DNA from: Planctomycetaceae bacterium
GTDB taxonomy: Bacteria > Planctomycetota > Planctomycetia > Planctomycetales > Planctomycetaceae
Reading direction: 5' to 3'
DNA: 8,018 nucleotides
Assembly: GCA_015487825.1 (NCBI GenBank)
Contig: WFOZ01000511.1
Span: 1 to 8,018 of the forward strand
Shown here: positions 1 to 6,588 of the stretch, piece after piece
How positions within the stretch are numbered: the stretch's first letter is position 1
Layout of the letters: the number at the start of each line of letters is the position of its first letter
The notes under the pieces: generated by a model
What the model was told of the DNA's origin: nothing
Seen by the model: the letters and a program-made list of their open reading frames with translations, nothing else
The model's database searches: none
Made by a program: the position numbers and the translations under genes

Positions 1-21
1 AGTTACATCAATACTCAAATA

Positions 22-39
22 GAACCTGGCGCTGTCCAG
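22..39 (+). repeat. 18-bp inverted repeat, left copy
   Basis: GAACCTGGCGCTGTCCAG is repeated exactly in reverse complement at 7901-7918. The inner part (CTGG...CCAG) is itself palindromic. An exact 18-mer is not expected by chance in 8 kb. Confidence 0.85.
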
Positions 40-66
40 CTATTTAAGGCCTGAAAAAGCCATACC

Positions 67-88
67 TGAACCCAGCACAGCTGGTTCA
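67..88. repeat. Hairpin in left flank
   Basis: TGAACC-C-AGC (67-76) pairs with GCTGGTTCA (80-88) with one bulged C and loop ACA. It begins with the same GAACC as the nearby 18-bp repeat and may belong to the same palindromic family. No T-tract follows. Confidence 0.45.
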
Positions 89-126
89 TTCTGATAGCCG
101 TAACCAAACTGATATTTTTTCTGAAA

Positions 127-145
127 TTTGCGAGCCGTTCGCAAA
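127..145. repeat. Hairpin TTTGCGA/TCGCAAA
   Basis: A perfect 7-bp stem with a 5-nt loop sits about 40 bp beyond the glnB terminator. On the plus strand it is followed by CTTTT, but no plus-strand gene ends here. A similar string, GCGAGC-TCGCAAACT, recurs at 7782-7797. Confidence 0.4.
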
Positions 146-180
146 CTTTTACCGTTAGCAATACAGGGAGACTTTCACAT

Positions 181-218
181 AAAAAAAGAGGCTTGCTTTT
201 CAATAAAGCAAGCCTCTT
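181..218 (-). terminator. Intrinsic terminator of the amt-glnB operon
   Basis: A perfect 14-bp inverted repeat (186-199 with 205-218, AAGAGGCTTGCTTT and its complement) encloses a 5-nt loop. Read on the minus strand it is followed directly by a run of seven T (complement of 181-187). It lies 36 bp past the glnB stop codon. Stem length, short loop and U-tract all fit a strong Rho-independent terminator acting on leftward transcription. Confidence 0.93.
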
Positions 219-254
219 GAATCGTTTATCAGTAGTCGCCGGGAAATCTGAAAA

Positions 255-662
<408 letters not shown>

Positions 663-717
663 GAGCCGCCTCGGCTATCTACTGTAGAGAACGGCTTTCC
701 CGGCAATTGTCTCCAAA

Positions 718-2217
718 TTAATTGGATTCCACATGTTGCAGGTAAGGATAAGCGTGCATCCCATGCTCGGTAATATCCAGACCACGCAGTTCTTCTTCTT
801 CGGAAACCCGTAAACCGATGGTATATTTGATTCCCAGGAAAATTACCAGAGAGACACCAAATGCCCAGACAAAGTAGGCGACAATTCCGATGACCTGTGT
901 TACCAGTTGAGCTGTTCCGCCGCCGAAGAACAGGCCATTGGTTCCACCAAATATTTCCTGAGCAAACAAGCCGGCAGAAAGCGTTCCCCACGCACCACAA
1001 ACTCCGTGGACAGAAATCGCACCGACCGGGTCATCAATTTTCAGTTTGTCGAACATCACAACTGAAAGTACGCAGATCACTCCGCCGATCAAGCCAATAC
1101 ACAACGAAGAACAGGGGCTGACATTGTAACAGGGGGCAGTAATCGAAACCAAACCGGCCAGCACGCCGTTTAGCGCCAAACTGACATCCGGCTTTCCGAA
1201 CATCACCCAACCGGTAATTAAAGCAGCAACACAACCACCAACAGCAGAAAGGTTTGTTGTTACCGCAACTCGTGCAAAGTTTCCGCCATCAAGTGATGTC
1301 GTTGAACCCGGATTGAATCCGAACCAGCCGAGCCACAAAATAAACACACCCAGTGCAGCCAAAGGCATTGAATGCCCCATGATCGGTGTGACAGAACCAT
1401 CTTTGTTGAATTTCCCTTTTCGGGCACCGATTACAATCGCTCCGGCCAATGCTGCCCATCCCCCAACGGAATGCACCACGGTTGAGCCAGCGAAATCGAT
1501 GAAGCCCATATTTCCTAACCAACCACCAGCATGCACGTCCGAACCATGGTAAAGATTTCCCCATGACCAAGATCCAGCAATCGGGTAAACAATTACAGTT
1601 ATAGCAACGGTGTAAATGAGGTAGGAAACAAATTTGGTTCGTTCAGCCATTGCACCAGAAACAATCGTAGCAGCAGTCGCTGCAAAGACTGTTTGGAAAA
1701 TTAAAAAGGCATAAGTCCAGTTATCAGGATTTCCATCCGCATCCAACCCGCTGACAAAGAAATCTGTCGTCCCGAAAAATCCGGTGGTTGTCGCACCAAA
1801 CATCAAACCAAAACCGACAAGCCAGAAAGAAATCGAACCAATACTGAAATCCATCAGGTTTTTCATAATAATGTTGACTGCATTTTTTGACCGCGTGAAC
1901 CCCGCTTCCACCAAGGCAAAACCAGCCTGCATGAAGAAGACAAGAAACGCTGCGATACAGGTCCAGAGCAGTCCCACTTCTGAAACAACAGTCCCCACGG
2001 ATTCATTTACAGAAATAAGAGTCACTTCTTCTACCACTTCCGGTTCTGCTTCCACTACGGCAGGGACAGCTTCTTCCGTTTTTGCCCCCTCGGCAGCAGA
2101 TTCATCTGCGAAGCTCGATTGCGTAGCAAGCAAACTTCCCATCAGAAGCAGCAGTATAAGTCCCCCTTTTCGTATCATAGATATGTCACTGAGCACTGAT
2201 AACATTCCCAAATTCAT
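718..2217 (-). CDS. amt: Ammonium transporter (Amt/Rh family)
   Basis: Inner-membrane trimeric channel for ammonium/ammonia, the usual partner of PII. From this start the product is 499 aa. It has a hydrophobic signal segment (about 19-32), an acidic Ala/Glu-rich stretch (38-64), then the Amt core with 11 predicted membrane helices from about 79 to 465. Family landmarks are visible: FAATAATIVSGAMAER after residue 177, Asp241 and His249 in DFAGSTVVH (E. coli D160 and pore H168), WFGFNPGS (298-305), and His404 in SVHGVCG (pore H318). The C-terminal tail LRVSEEEELRGLDITEHG is the conserved PII-responsive region. The start at 2217 is preceded by a purine-rich AGGAAGAGAGAGA. An in-frame ATG at 2178 would give a more compact signal peptide (MIRKGGLILLLLMGSLL) but has no visible ribosome site; the open frame also extends upstream to 2298. 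The order amt then glnB reverses the common glnK-amtB arrangement. Confidence 0.95.
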   Translation of the reverse strand: MNLGMLSVLSDISMIRKGGLILLLLMGSLLATQSSFADESAAEGAKTEEAVPAVVEAEPEVVEEVTLISVNESVGTVVSEVGLLWTCIAAFLVFFMQAGFALVEAGFTRSKNAVNIIMKNLMDFSIGSISFWLVGFGLMFGATTTGFFGTTDFFVSGLDADGNPDNWTYAFLIFQTVFAATAATIVSGAMAERTKFVSYLIYTVAITVIVYPIAGSWSWGNLYHGSDVHAGGWLGNMGFIDFAGSTVVHSVGGWAALAGAIVIGARKGKFNKDGSVTPIMGHSMPLAALGVFILWLGWFGFNPGSTTSLDGGNFARVAVTTNLSAVGGCVAALITGWVMFGKPDVSLALNGVLAGLVSITAPCYNVSPCSSLCIGLIGGVICVLSVVMFDKLKIDDPVGAISVHGVCGAWGTLSAGLFAQEIFGGTNGLFFGGGTAQLVTQVIGIVAYFVWAFGVSLVIFLGIKYTIGLRVSEEEELRGLDITEHGMHAYPYLQHVESN

Positions 2218-2326
2218 CGATTCTCTCTCTTCCTTTTGTTTGTTATTACCGAATATATAATGGCGATCTTCGCAATTATTACTCCTGTTATTCGACAATT
2301 AACGACCCCACTGAAATTCATAGGCA

Positions 2327-2348
2327 TCAGGTCGATTCCTTGACCTGA
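2327..2348. promoter_or_regulatory. Dyad upstream of amt (candidate operator)
   Basis: TCAGGTC (2327-2333) and its exact complement GACCTGA (2342-2348) are separated by 8 bp, centred about 120 bp upstream of the amt start codon. Half-site length and spacing are typical of a dimeric regulator site or an activator site for a nitrogen-controlled promoter. No T-run follows on either strand, so a terminator is unlikely. The identity of the regulator is unknown. Confidence 0.4.
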
Positions 2349-2584
2349 ATTGTTTCAACAAATGTTTTTTGCGTCATCAGTATTCACTGATGCACTTGTT
2401 CCCACTTCGCTTTCCGGCAAAGCCGGACTGCGGATCGATAAATAAGCAATTTCTGCGCCAGTTTACAAAATGATGCAAAATCAGCTGGATTCTTCCCGAA
2501 ACAGTGCAAAATTCAGGGGTTTGGGTGGCAATAGCTTCGGGAGGCCTGCCCAATAAACATGCGACTTGCGACAAAATCAGGCTA

Positions 2585-2609
2585 TCTCTGAAAATGATGA
2601 TTTCAGAGA
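2585..2609. promoter_or_regulatory. Dyad upstream of methyltransferase (candidate operator)
   Basis: TCTCTGAAA (2585-2593) and its exact complement TTTCAGAGA (2601-2609) flank a 7-bp spacer. The 9-bp half-sites are perfect. It lies about 12 bp upstream of the promoter-like TGGCAG box and about 105 bp before the methyltransferase ATG, a position where an activator or repressor dimer could act. A transcript hairpin is possible, but no T-tract follows the stem. Confidence 0.45.
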
Positions 2610-2620
2610 GAAAAGTCCTC

Positions 2621-2650
2621 TGGCAGTAAAAAAGCATTTCGGTCTATATT
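2621..2650 (+). promoter_or_regulatory. Possible methyltransferase promoter
   Basis: Two readings overlap. As sigma-70-like: TGGCAG (2621-2626), 18 bp, then TATATT (2645-2650), giving a leader of roughly 55 nt. As sigma-54-like: TGGCAGTAAAAAAGCAT (2621-2637) has GG and GC with exactly 10 bp between them and the TGGCA core of the -24 element, but poor TT before the -12 GC. A GG-N10-GC pattern is common by chance, so this is only a candidate. Confidence 0.3.
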
Positions 2651-2713
2651 ACGCACATTACGAGTCACCTCTAATAGATTCAGCAGTACACCTTTTTTAT
2701 CAAATGAGATGCC

Positions 2714-3361
2714 ATGAGCCAGAAACGACTTTCAAATGTTGGCGATATTTACGCAGACCATCATAAAACCGGCGAAAGACTGGGCCGATCTTTTATGGAG
2801 GATACTCGTTCCAAACTGTTCAAAAACTGGATCGGGACCGACAAGGATATTCTCGATCTTGGTGGTCGCGATGGCACCCTGACCAGGCACTTTGTTGAAG
2901 GAAACCGGGTTGTTCTGGGAGATATCGATGTGGAAGCGATGGCCCAGGCTCAGCAGAATTACGGAGTGGATGTGATTGAAGTCAATCTGAACGAGCCATT
3001 GTTATTTGAAGATGAATCGTTCGATGTCATCGTTTTGGCAGAAGTGCTTGAACACCTCCCTTATCCCAAAGTCACCTTTGGCGAAATTCAACGAATTCTG
3101 CGTCCGGGAGGAATGCTGGTTGGGAGTATCCCGCTGGCTTACCACCTGAAAGATCGCTGGCAGGTACTGCGAGGCAGAAAGCTGTGGGTCAACGCCGATC
3201 CGACTCACGTGCAATTTTTTAAATACGATGAATTGCTCGAATTCTTTGAAAGCTACCTCAGCGTTGAGGACGTTGTCTCGATAAAAGGTGGGAAGAAAGC
3301 AGAATGGTTCCCCAAGCTATTCGCCCGAGACGTTGCCTTTCGCTGCAGCAAAGCTGCATAA
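2714..3361 (+). CDS. Class I SAM-dependent methyltransferase, substrate unknown
   Basis: A 215-aa soluble protein with a Methyltransf_11-type Rossmann fold. Motif I is ILDLGGRDGT (46-55); the usual DxGxGxG reads D-L-G-G-R-D-G, so the second and third conserved positions are Gly51 and Asp53-Gly54. An acidic pair at Asp70/Asp72 (GDID) fits motif II, which holds the SAM ribose. FDVIVLAEVLEHL (103-115) fits motif IV, and the ILRPGGMLV strand (128-136) the post-IV turn. The EVLEHL signature is typical of small-molecule and lipid/quinone-type methyltransferases, but the C-terminal half (KDRWQVLRGRKLW, DPTHVQFF) is the part that would set substrate and I do not recognise it. There is no signal peptide. 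The ribosome site is weak (GAGATGCC immediately before ATG). It stands alone, divergent from amt and convergent with the ceramidase-like gene, so context does not identify its substrate. Confidence 0.88.
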   Translation: MSQKRLSNVGDIYADHHKTGERLGRSFMEDTRSKLFKNWIGTDKDILDLGGRDGTLTRHFVEGNRVVLGDIDVEAMAQAQQNYGVDVIEVNLNEPLLFEDESFDVIVLAEVLEHLPYPKVTFGEIQRILRPGGMLVGSIPLAYHLKDRWQVLRGRKLWVNADPTHVQFFKYDELLEFFESYLSVEDVVSIKGGKKAEWFPKLFARDVAFRCSKAA

Positions 3362-3494
3362 TGATGGTGCTACGGGGACGGATTACTTTCGGCTGATTGA
3401 ACAGGGAGGCGTCTAGCCAATACCACCAACTGCGGTTAATGCTGTATAGCCATCGCTCTTTTGGACATATCGGACAGTCCCTTTCAGAGAAATA

Positions 3495-4898
3495 TTATTC
3501 CAGTAAAGTTGCCATTGCATCGGTAAGGATTGGATCAACCTGGGGATCGCTGAATGCAACACTTACTTCGTAGCCCCCGTTGGGGTATTCTTCTTCGGTA
3601 GGAATGTACCACGGACCTCCATCGCCGTACGCTGCAGTGGCGACAAATCGTGAGGGGGCCGCTTTTTGTGCGCGTAATTGGTATTCAATAAAACACTCTG
3701 CAGGCAGGTGCAACATCGCGGTATTATTGATTCGCAAGGCACTGAGAACGATTGGCGTTTTCTGTTGCAAACGCTGTAACCAGGCCAGCATGTAAGAGGG
3801 GCGATTGCGACCGACAACCGAATTCTTTTTATTGGAAATGGTGGCTTGCAGCTTTTCTGCAGAGAGTTTTTTATTTGCAGGAGGCAGCGCATCAACTGTT
3901 CGCCAGGAAACATTTTCAATCGGAACAGGCTTCAAATTCTGTTCCGATTTTACAATCCCCTGATAAATTCGTTCTGTCAGTACGGGGCGCATTTCTTTCG
4001 AGCCATCGTTGTACTTCCCGGCTGCAATGTTCCCTGCACAGCCCGTAAAATATAAGTGCATGCAATCCGGTTCTTCTACCTGCCTCTGTTTTCTGGCCAG
4101 CCCTGCAAAATCACTGCTGACTCGCCCGTCGCCGTAGTAGCTCATTGGATGAGTCGCATAGTAATGGCACGATGCAATTTTTGATTGGCCATCATAGAAA
4201 GCAATTGTTTTTAGCCAGGGATCTATCAGGCCTTCTGGAAGAGCACGCAATTGTTCATTTCTGCAACTGCTTCCCCGCATCGCTTTGACGCTTCCGTCTG
4301 CATTGCGTGAGACCCTGCGGTTGGAAGCCACTTTTTCCACTTTGGCCTGTCCACTGGCGATATGCGTCACCGGCCGAGCTTTGTCCATCGCTTTGGCAAC
4401 AGCTGCCTTTCCTCGTTCCAGGCATTTTTGATAATAATCGAGTTCAACAATATGGGGCAGATCTCCCTCAGCAAGGATAATTTTTTCGGCATCCAGACAG
4501 GCGAACGGGGCGTTATGTTGATGCACACATTGCACCGCAACACGATCCGGCGTTGTCCCGGCAGCCTCTGCAAACGCGATTCGCCATTGCACATGGGCAT
4601 CGTTCAACAATCCCGTCCAATCAACAGCACAAACAACAATCGGCTTGCCTGCCCCCGAAAGGACAAACCCGATTGCTTCTAGTGGATCATCAACTGCGAT
4701 AACCGGCTTAATCCAGCCTCCACACAGGGAATGCCCCTGAGGAGGGGTGACATCGAAACAAAATGTTGCCAGGCGAAGTTTCTGCAAGCCGGATTGCGTA
4801 TGTTCTTCTGCTTTGAGGCTCCCCGGCAACAAGGACCACCCCGCAGCAGTTGCGGCCAGAGAATTTTGGAGAAAATCACGACGGGAAACATTGTACAT
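3495..4898 (-). CDS. Tat-exported neutral/alkaline ceramidase-like hydrolase
   Basis: A 467-aa protein resembling the N-terminal catalytic domain of neutral/alkaline non-lysosomal ceramidases, zinc amidases that split ceramide into sphingosine and fatty acid. The N-terminus MYNVSRRDFLQNSLAATAAG is a clear twin-arginine (SRRDFL) signal, so it is exported folded. Metal-site candidates are His126/His128 in VHQHNAP, His250 in YYATHP followed by SSDFAG (261-266), Glu401 in LPAECFIEYQ, and Tyr438 or Tyr443 in the TEEEYPNGGYEV block. At the position of the nucleophile loop (GDVSPN in the Pseudomonas enzyme) it reads GCAGN (286-290), so the catalytic serine is not evident. Planctomycete relatives often vary here, and the real substrate may not be ceramide. 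The start at 4898 has AAAAGGA about 8 nt upstream and places the Tat motif properly; the open frame extends to 5051 but that extension would bury the signal. Confidence 0.88.
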   Translation of the reverse strand: MYNVSRRDFLQNSLAATAAGWSLLPGSLKAEEHTQSGLQKLRLATFCFDVTPPQGHSLCGGWIKPVIAVDDPLEAIGFVLSGAGKPIVVCAVDWTGLLNDAHVQWRIAFAEAAGTTPDRVAVQCVHQHNAPFACLDAEKIILAEGDLPHIVELDYYQKCLERGKAAVAKAMDKARPVTHIASGQAKVEKVASNRRVSRNADGSVKAMRGSSCRNEQLRALPEGLIDPWLKTIAFYDGQSKIASCHYYATHPMSYYGDGRVSSDFAGLARKQRQVEEPDCMHLYFTGCAGNIAAGKYNDGSKEMRPVLTERIYQGIVKSEQNLKPVPIENVSWRTVDALPPANKKLSAEKLQATISNKKNSVVGRNRPSYMLAWLQRLQQKTPIVLSALRINNTAMLHLPAECFIEYQLRAQKAAPSRFVATAAYGDGGPWYIPTEEEYPNGGYEVSVAFSDPQVDPILTDAMATLLE

Positions 4899-5144
4899 GG
4901 AAGGAATCCTTTTCTCGGAACTGGCAGGTAAGCAAACCCTGTAATGACTCTTGTTTGATAGAAATTCAGTATCATCTCTTAATTGGAATACGTCAAGCAG
5001 GCCGGAAAAGAATGATAGATGGTTCCAGCTAATATTCCGATGAGAGTGCAAAATCAGAGCTGTTGATGTTAAGCTGATCGTATCGAATTTGGGATTGTAG
5101 ATGCTGGAATCATGTTAACTTGAAATACTATAAAGGGAGCTACG
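4899..5144. promoter_or_regulatory. Shared divergent promoter region
   Basis: This 246-bp gap separates the divergent ceramidase-like and DUF1080 genes and must hold both promoters. A ribosome site AAAAGGA serves the leftward gene and AAAGGGAG (5132-5139) the rightward one. A short inverted repeat TGATA/TATCA spans about 4957-4975. I see no convincing -35/-10 pair; TATAAA at 5129-5134 overlaps the ribosome site and is too close to the ATG to be a normal -10. Confidence 0.5.
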
Positions 5145-5873
5145 ATGAAGTTACAAAATGTACTTTTCAGCTTACTCGCTGTTTCTGTGGGGCTTTGTTT
5201 GTTTGCTCGGGGGGCATCTGCTCAGGAGCTTGCATTTCGGGATTTATTTAATGGCAAAGACTTAACGGGCTGGGTTAATGTCAACACGAATGAAGATACA
5301 TGGTCGGTTCGTGACGGCATGTTAATTTGCACCGGGAAACCGATTGGGGTAATGCGGACAGATCGGCAATACGAAAATTTCATTCTTGAAATTGAATGGA
5401 GGCACATGGAACCAGGTGGGAACTCTGGCGTCTTTTTATGGAGTGATGCGAAGCCGGAAGGCAATCGGTTGCCTAAAGGAATGGAAGTGCAAATGCTTGA
5501 ACTCGACTGGGTGAATCAACATAAGAAAAAAGATGGAACGTTACCGCCCATTGCGTATGTGCATGGCGAACTGTTTGGTGCAGGCGGCATGACCGCTATC
5601 CCTGATAACCCGCGAGGGACTCGCAGTAAATCGTTGGAAAATCGATGTAAGGGAGTTGGTCAATGGAATAAATACGTCATCGTCGCTGTCGATGGAATGG
5701 TGAAGCTTTCAGTCAACGGAAAATTCGTTAACGGTATCCGCAATGCATCCTATAAAAAAGGGTATATTTGCATGGAGTCAGAAGGACGGGAAATCCACTT
5801 CCGAAACATGCGCATCATGGAACTCCCCGGCGGCCTGGTCGATGAGGAAAACACTGCACCGTTAATCAAATGA
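5145..5873 (+). CDS. Secreted DUF1080 (3-keto-disaccharide hydrolase domain) protein
   Basis: A 242-aa exported protein. Residues 1-26 form a Sec signal peptide (hydrophobic 6-20, cleavage after ASA, mature protein starting QELAF). The rest is one DUF1080 domain, a concanavalin-like jelly roll. It shows the family opening [10 protein letters not shown] (34-43), W53-[16 protein letters not shown] (89-99), GMEVQMLEL (112-120), GQWNKYVI (172-179) and the closing [14 protein letters not shown] (211-224). The domain is named for cleavage of 3-keto-glycosides; in Planctomycetes it is highly expanded and linked to polysaccharide use. The ATG has a strong ribosome site (AAAGGGAG, 5-nt spacing). It is divergent from the ceramidase-like gene, so the two may be co-regulated. 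No dockerin, cytochrome or other fused domain is present. No terminator is apparent downstream. Confidence 0.93.
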   Translation: MKLQNVLFSLLAVSVGLCLFARGASAQELAFRDLFNGKDLTGWVNVNTNEDTWSVRDGMLICTGKPIGVMRTDRQYENFILEIEWRHMEPGGNSGVFLWSDAKPEGNRLPKGMEVQMLELDWVNQHKKKDGTLPPIAYVHGELFGAGGMTAIPDNPRGTRSKSLENRCKGVGQWNKYVIVAVDGMVKLSVNGKFVNGIRNASYKKGYICMESEGREIHFRNMRIMELPGGLVDEENTAPLIK

Positions 5874-6017
5874 TGGAAATACCATTTGCAGTGTCGGCAG
5901 GTCAGGCTTAGTAAAACTGGTAACTGTAAATTACATATTAAGCCGTAGGGCAGACTGTCGACTGCTTTCCAGTCTCGCCTGGATTATTCATCGACCGTTG
6001 GGGCCCTCTTGTGGTTG

Positions 6018-6054
6018 CATGAACCGGACGCTAACGCGTTCCGGCTTATTCATG
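6018..6054. repeat. Long imperfect palindrome
   Basis: The arms are CATGAA (6018-6023), CCGGA, CGC, loop TAAC (6032-6035), GCG, one bulged T, TCCGG, then four unpaired bases and TTCATG (6049-6054). Fourteen base pairs form overall. No T-tract follows on either strand, so it is more likely a dispersed palindromic element than a terminator. Confidence 0.6.
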
Positions 6055-6240
6055 GGCAAAACAGCCGGGTTAGAGGAACCTCTTTCGATTGACCGTTCGC
6101 AATAATGGTACAAGCCGGGCTGAATCATGCCGTAAACAGACAGGAAAGCCTTTCGGTTCAACAGTAGTTTTCGAATTAACAGAGGTTTCTTTTGTTTCAT
6201 AAACCTGGCAGGAACGGAAGTTGGCAATCGCAACTCTACC

Positions 6241-6267
6241 CTGCGGCTGCAAAACATTGCAGCGCAG
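6241..6267. repeat. Imperfect hairpin
   Basis: Eleven base pairs (CTGCG plus CTGCAA against TTGCAG plus CGCAG) form with a single bulged G at 6246 and loop AACA. It is followed by a second, weaker stem CTGGG/CCCAG (about 6269-6288). There is no T-run, so this is probably part of an intergenic repeat unit. Confidence 0.55.
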
Positions 6268-6323
6268 GCTGGGTGGCGATGTCCCCAGTCTGCCGAGTTC
6301 GTATGAAAAAACTTGCCTGAAAA

Positions 6324-6488
6324 TTATTCGACGGACGCATCCTCATCGGCGGCTTTAATGGCAGCATCTTCAATTTCTTTTTCTGTTGTGGGGGCTCCTT
6401 CCGGAACGCTCTTTCCACAGCCATTCATCGTCAGTGAAATCGGCATAACAATAACCAGAAATACCCAAAACAAAGTCAGCTTCTTCAT
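6324..6488 (-). CDS. Small putative lipoprotein (54 aa)
   Basis: A short gene starting MKKLTLFWVFLVIVMPISL and ending in an acidic tail KEIEDAAIKAADEDASVE. It has a positively charged N-terminus (KK), a hydrophobic stretch at 4-19, and MNGC at 21-24, which is a plausible though non-canonical lipobox with Cys24 as the lipidated residue, so it would be anchored in a membrane. The mature part would be only about 31 residues. The ATG at 6488 has a good Shine-Dalgarno (AGAGGG about 7 nt upstream). An in-frame ATG at 6503 would add MKRVA but covers that ribosome site. Small lipoproteins of this style are often found just downstream of DUF1559 genes in Planctomycetes, which is the arrangement here, but an apparent terminator lies between the two. 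Function unknown. Confidence 0.72.
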   Translation of the reverse strand: MKKLTLFWVFLVIVMPISLTMNGCGKSVPEGAPTTEKEIEDAAIKAADEDASVE

Positions 6489-6524
6489 TGCAACCCTCTT
6501 CATTAGAACTAAAAAATCATCGGA

Positions 6525-6563
6525 ACAAAAAAGTCGCTACGCTGTATATTGTAGCGCAGCGAC
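6525..6563 (-). terminator. Intrinsic terminator after the DUF1559 gene
   Basis: Stem 6533-6543 (GTCGCTACGCT) pairs with 6553-6563 (AGCGCAGCGAC) with one mismatch in 11 and a 9-nt loop. On the minus strand the hairpin runs straight into six T (complement of 6527-6532). It therefore ends leftward transcripts from DUF1559 before the lipoprotein gene, or acts as an attenuator in the leader of that gene, whose ATG is 36 bp further on. Confidence 0.82.
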
Positions 6564-6588
6564 AAAGCTCACAATATCCGAAATAGGT

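Larger units (their letters stand above)
2218..2713. other. 496-bp divergent intergenic regulatory region
   Basis: No credible gene lies between the divergent starts of amt and the methyltransferase. It contains two clean dyads (2327-2348 and 2585-2609, listed separately), a short hairpin TCCGGC-AAA-GCCGGA at 2413-2427, another stem CATCAGT/ACTGATG at 2375-2392 without a downstream T-run, and a promoter-like box at 2621-2650. An open frame of 86 codons on the minus strand (2377-2637) has no visible family signature. The length and the dyads suggest a control region for both genes. Confidence 0.6.
5874..6323. repeat. Gene-free palindrome-rich intergenic region
   Basis: This 450-bp stretch has no credible gene. 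It holds several imperfect palindromes. One is GGC-AGACT (5949-5956) with AGTCT-C-GCC (5971-5979). Another is a large stem around CCGGA-CGC (6024-6031) and GCG-T-TCCGG (6036-6044) framed by CATGAA (6018-6023) and TTCATG (6049-6054). There is a short AGAGG-AA-CCTCT near 6072-6083, and CTGCG-G-CTGCAA (6241-6252) with TTGCAG-CGCAG (6257-6267). The overlapping open frames on the minus strand (5988-6257) run through these palindromes and look incidental. The cluster resembles dispersed repeats that accumulate between planctomycete genes, but only one copy of each is in this window. Confidence 0.6.

Noticed and set aside
2218..2298. Upstream extension of amt to an ATG at 2298
   Set aside because: It would put 27 polar residues before the signal segment, and the purine-rich ribosome site lies inside that extension in front of the ATG at 2217.
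2377..2637. 86-codon open frame on the minus strand between amt and the methyltransferase
   Set aside because: It crosses both hairpins and the dyad, has no recognisable family signature, and lies in a divergent control region.
4899..5051. Upstream extension of the ceramidase-like gene to 5051
   Set aside because: It would place 51 residues before a textbook Tat signal. The ATG at 4898 has its own ribosome site.
5091..5107. GG-N10-GC (TTGGGATTGTAGATGCT) as a sigma-54 promoter for the DUF1080 gene
   Set aside because: Only the GG and GC and a few flanking bases match. Dozens of such patterns are expected by chance on both strands.
5988..6257. Open frames of 89 and 60 codons on the minus strand in the repeat region
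   Set aside because: They overlap each other in different frames, run through palindromes, and show no signal, domain or ribosome site that I can recognise.
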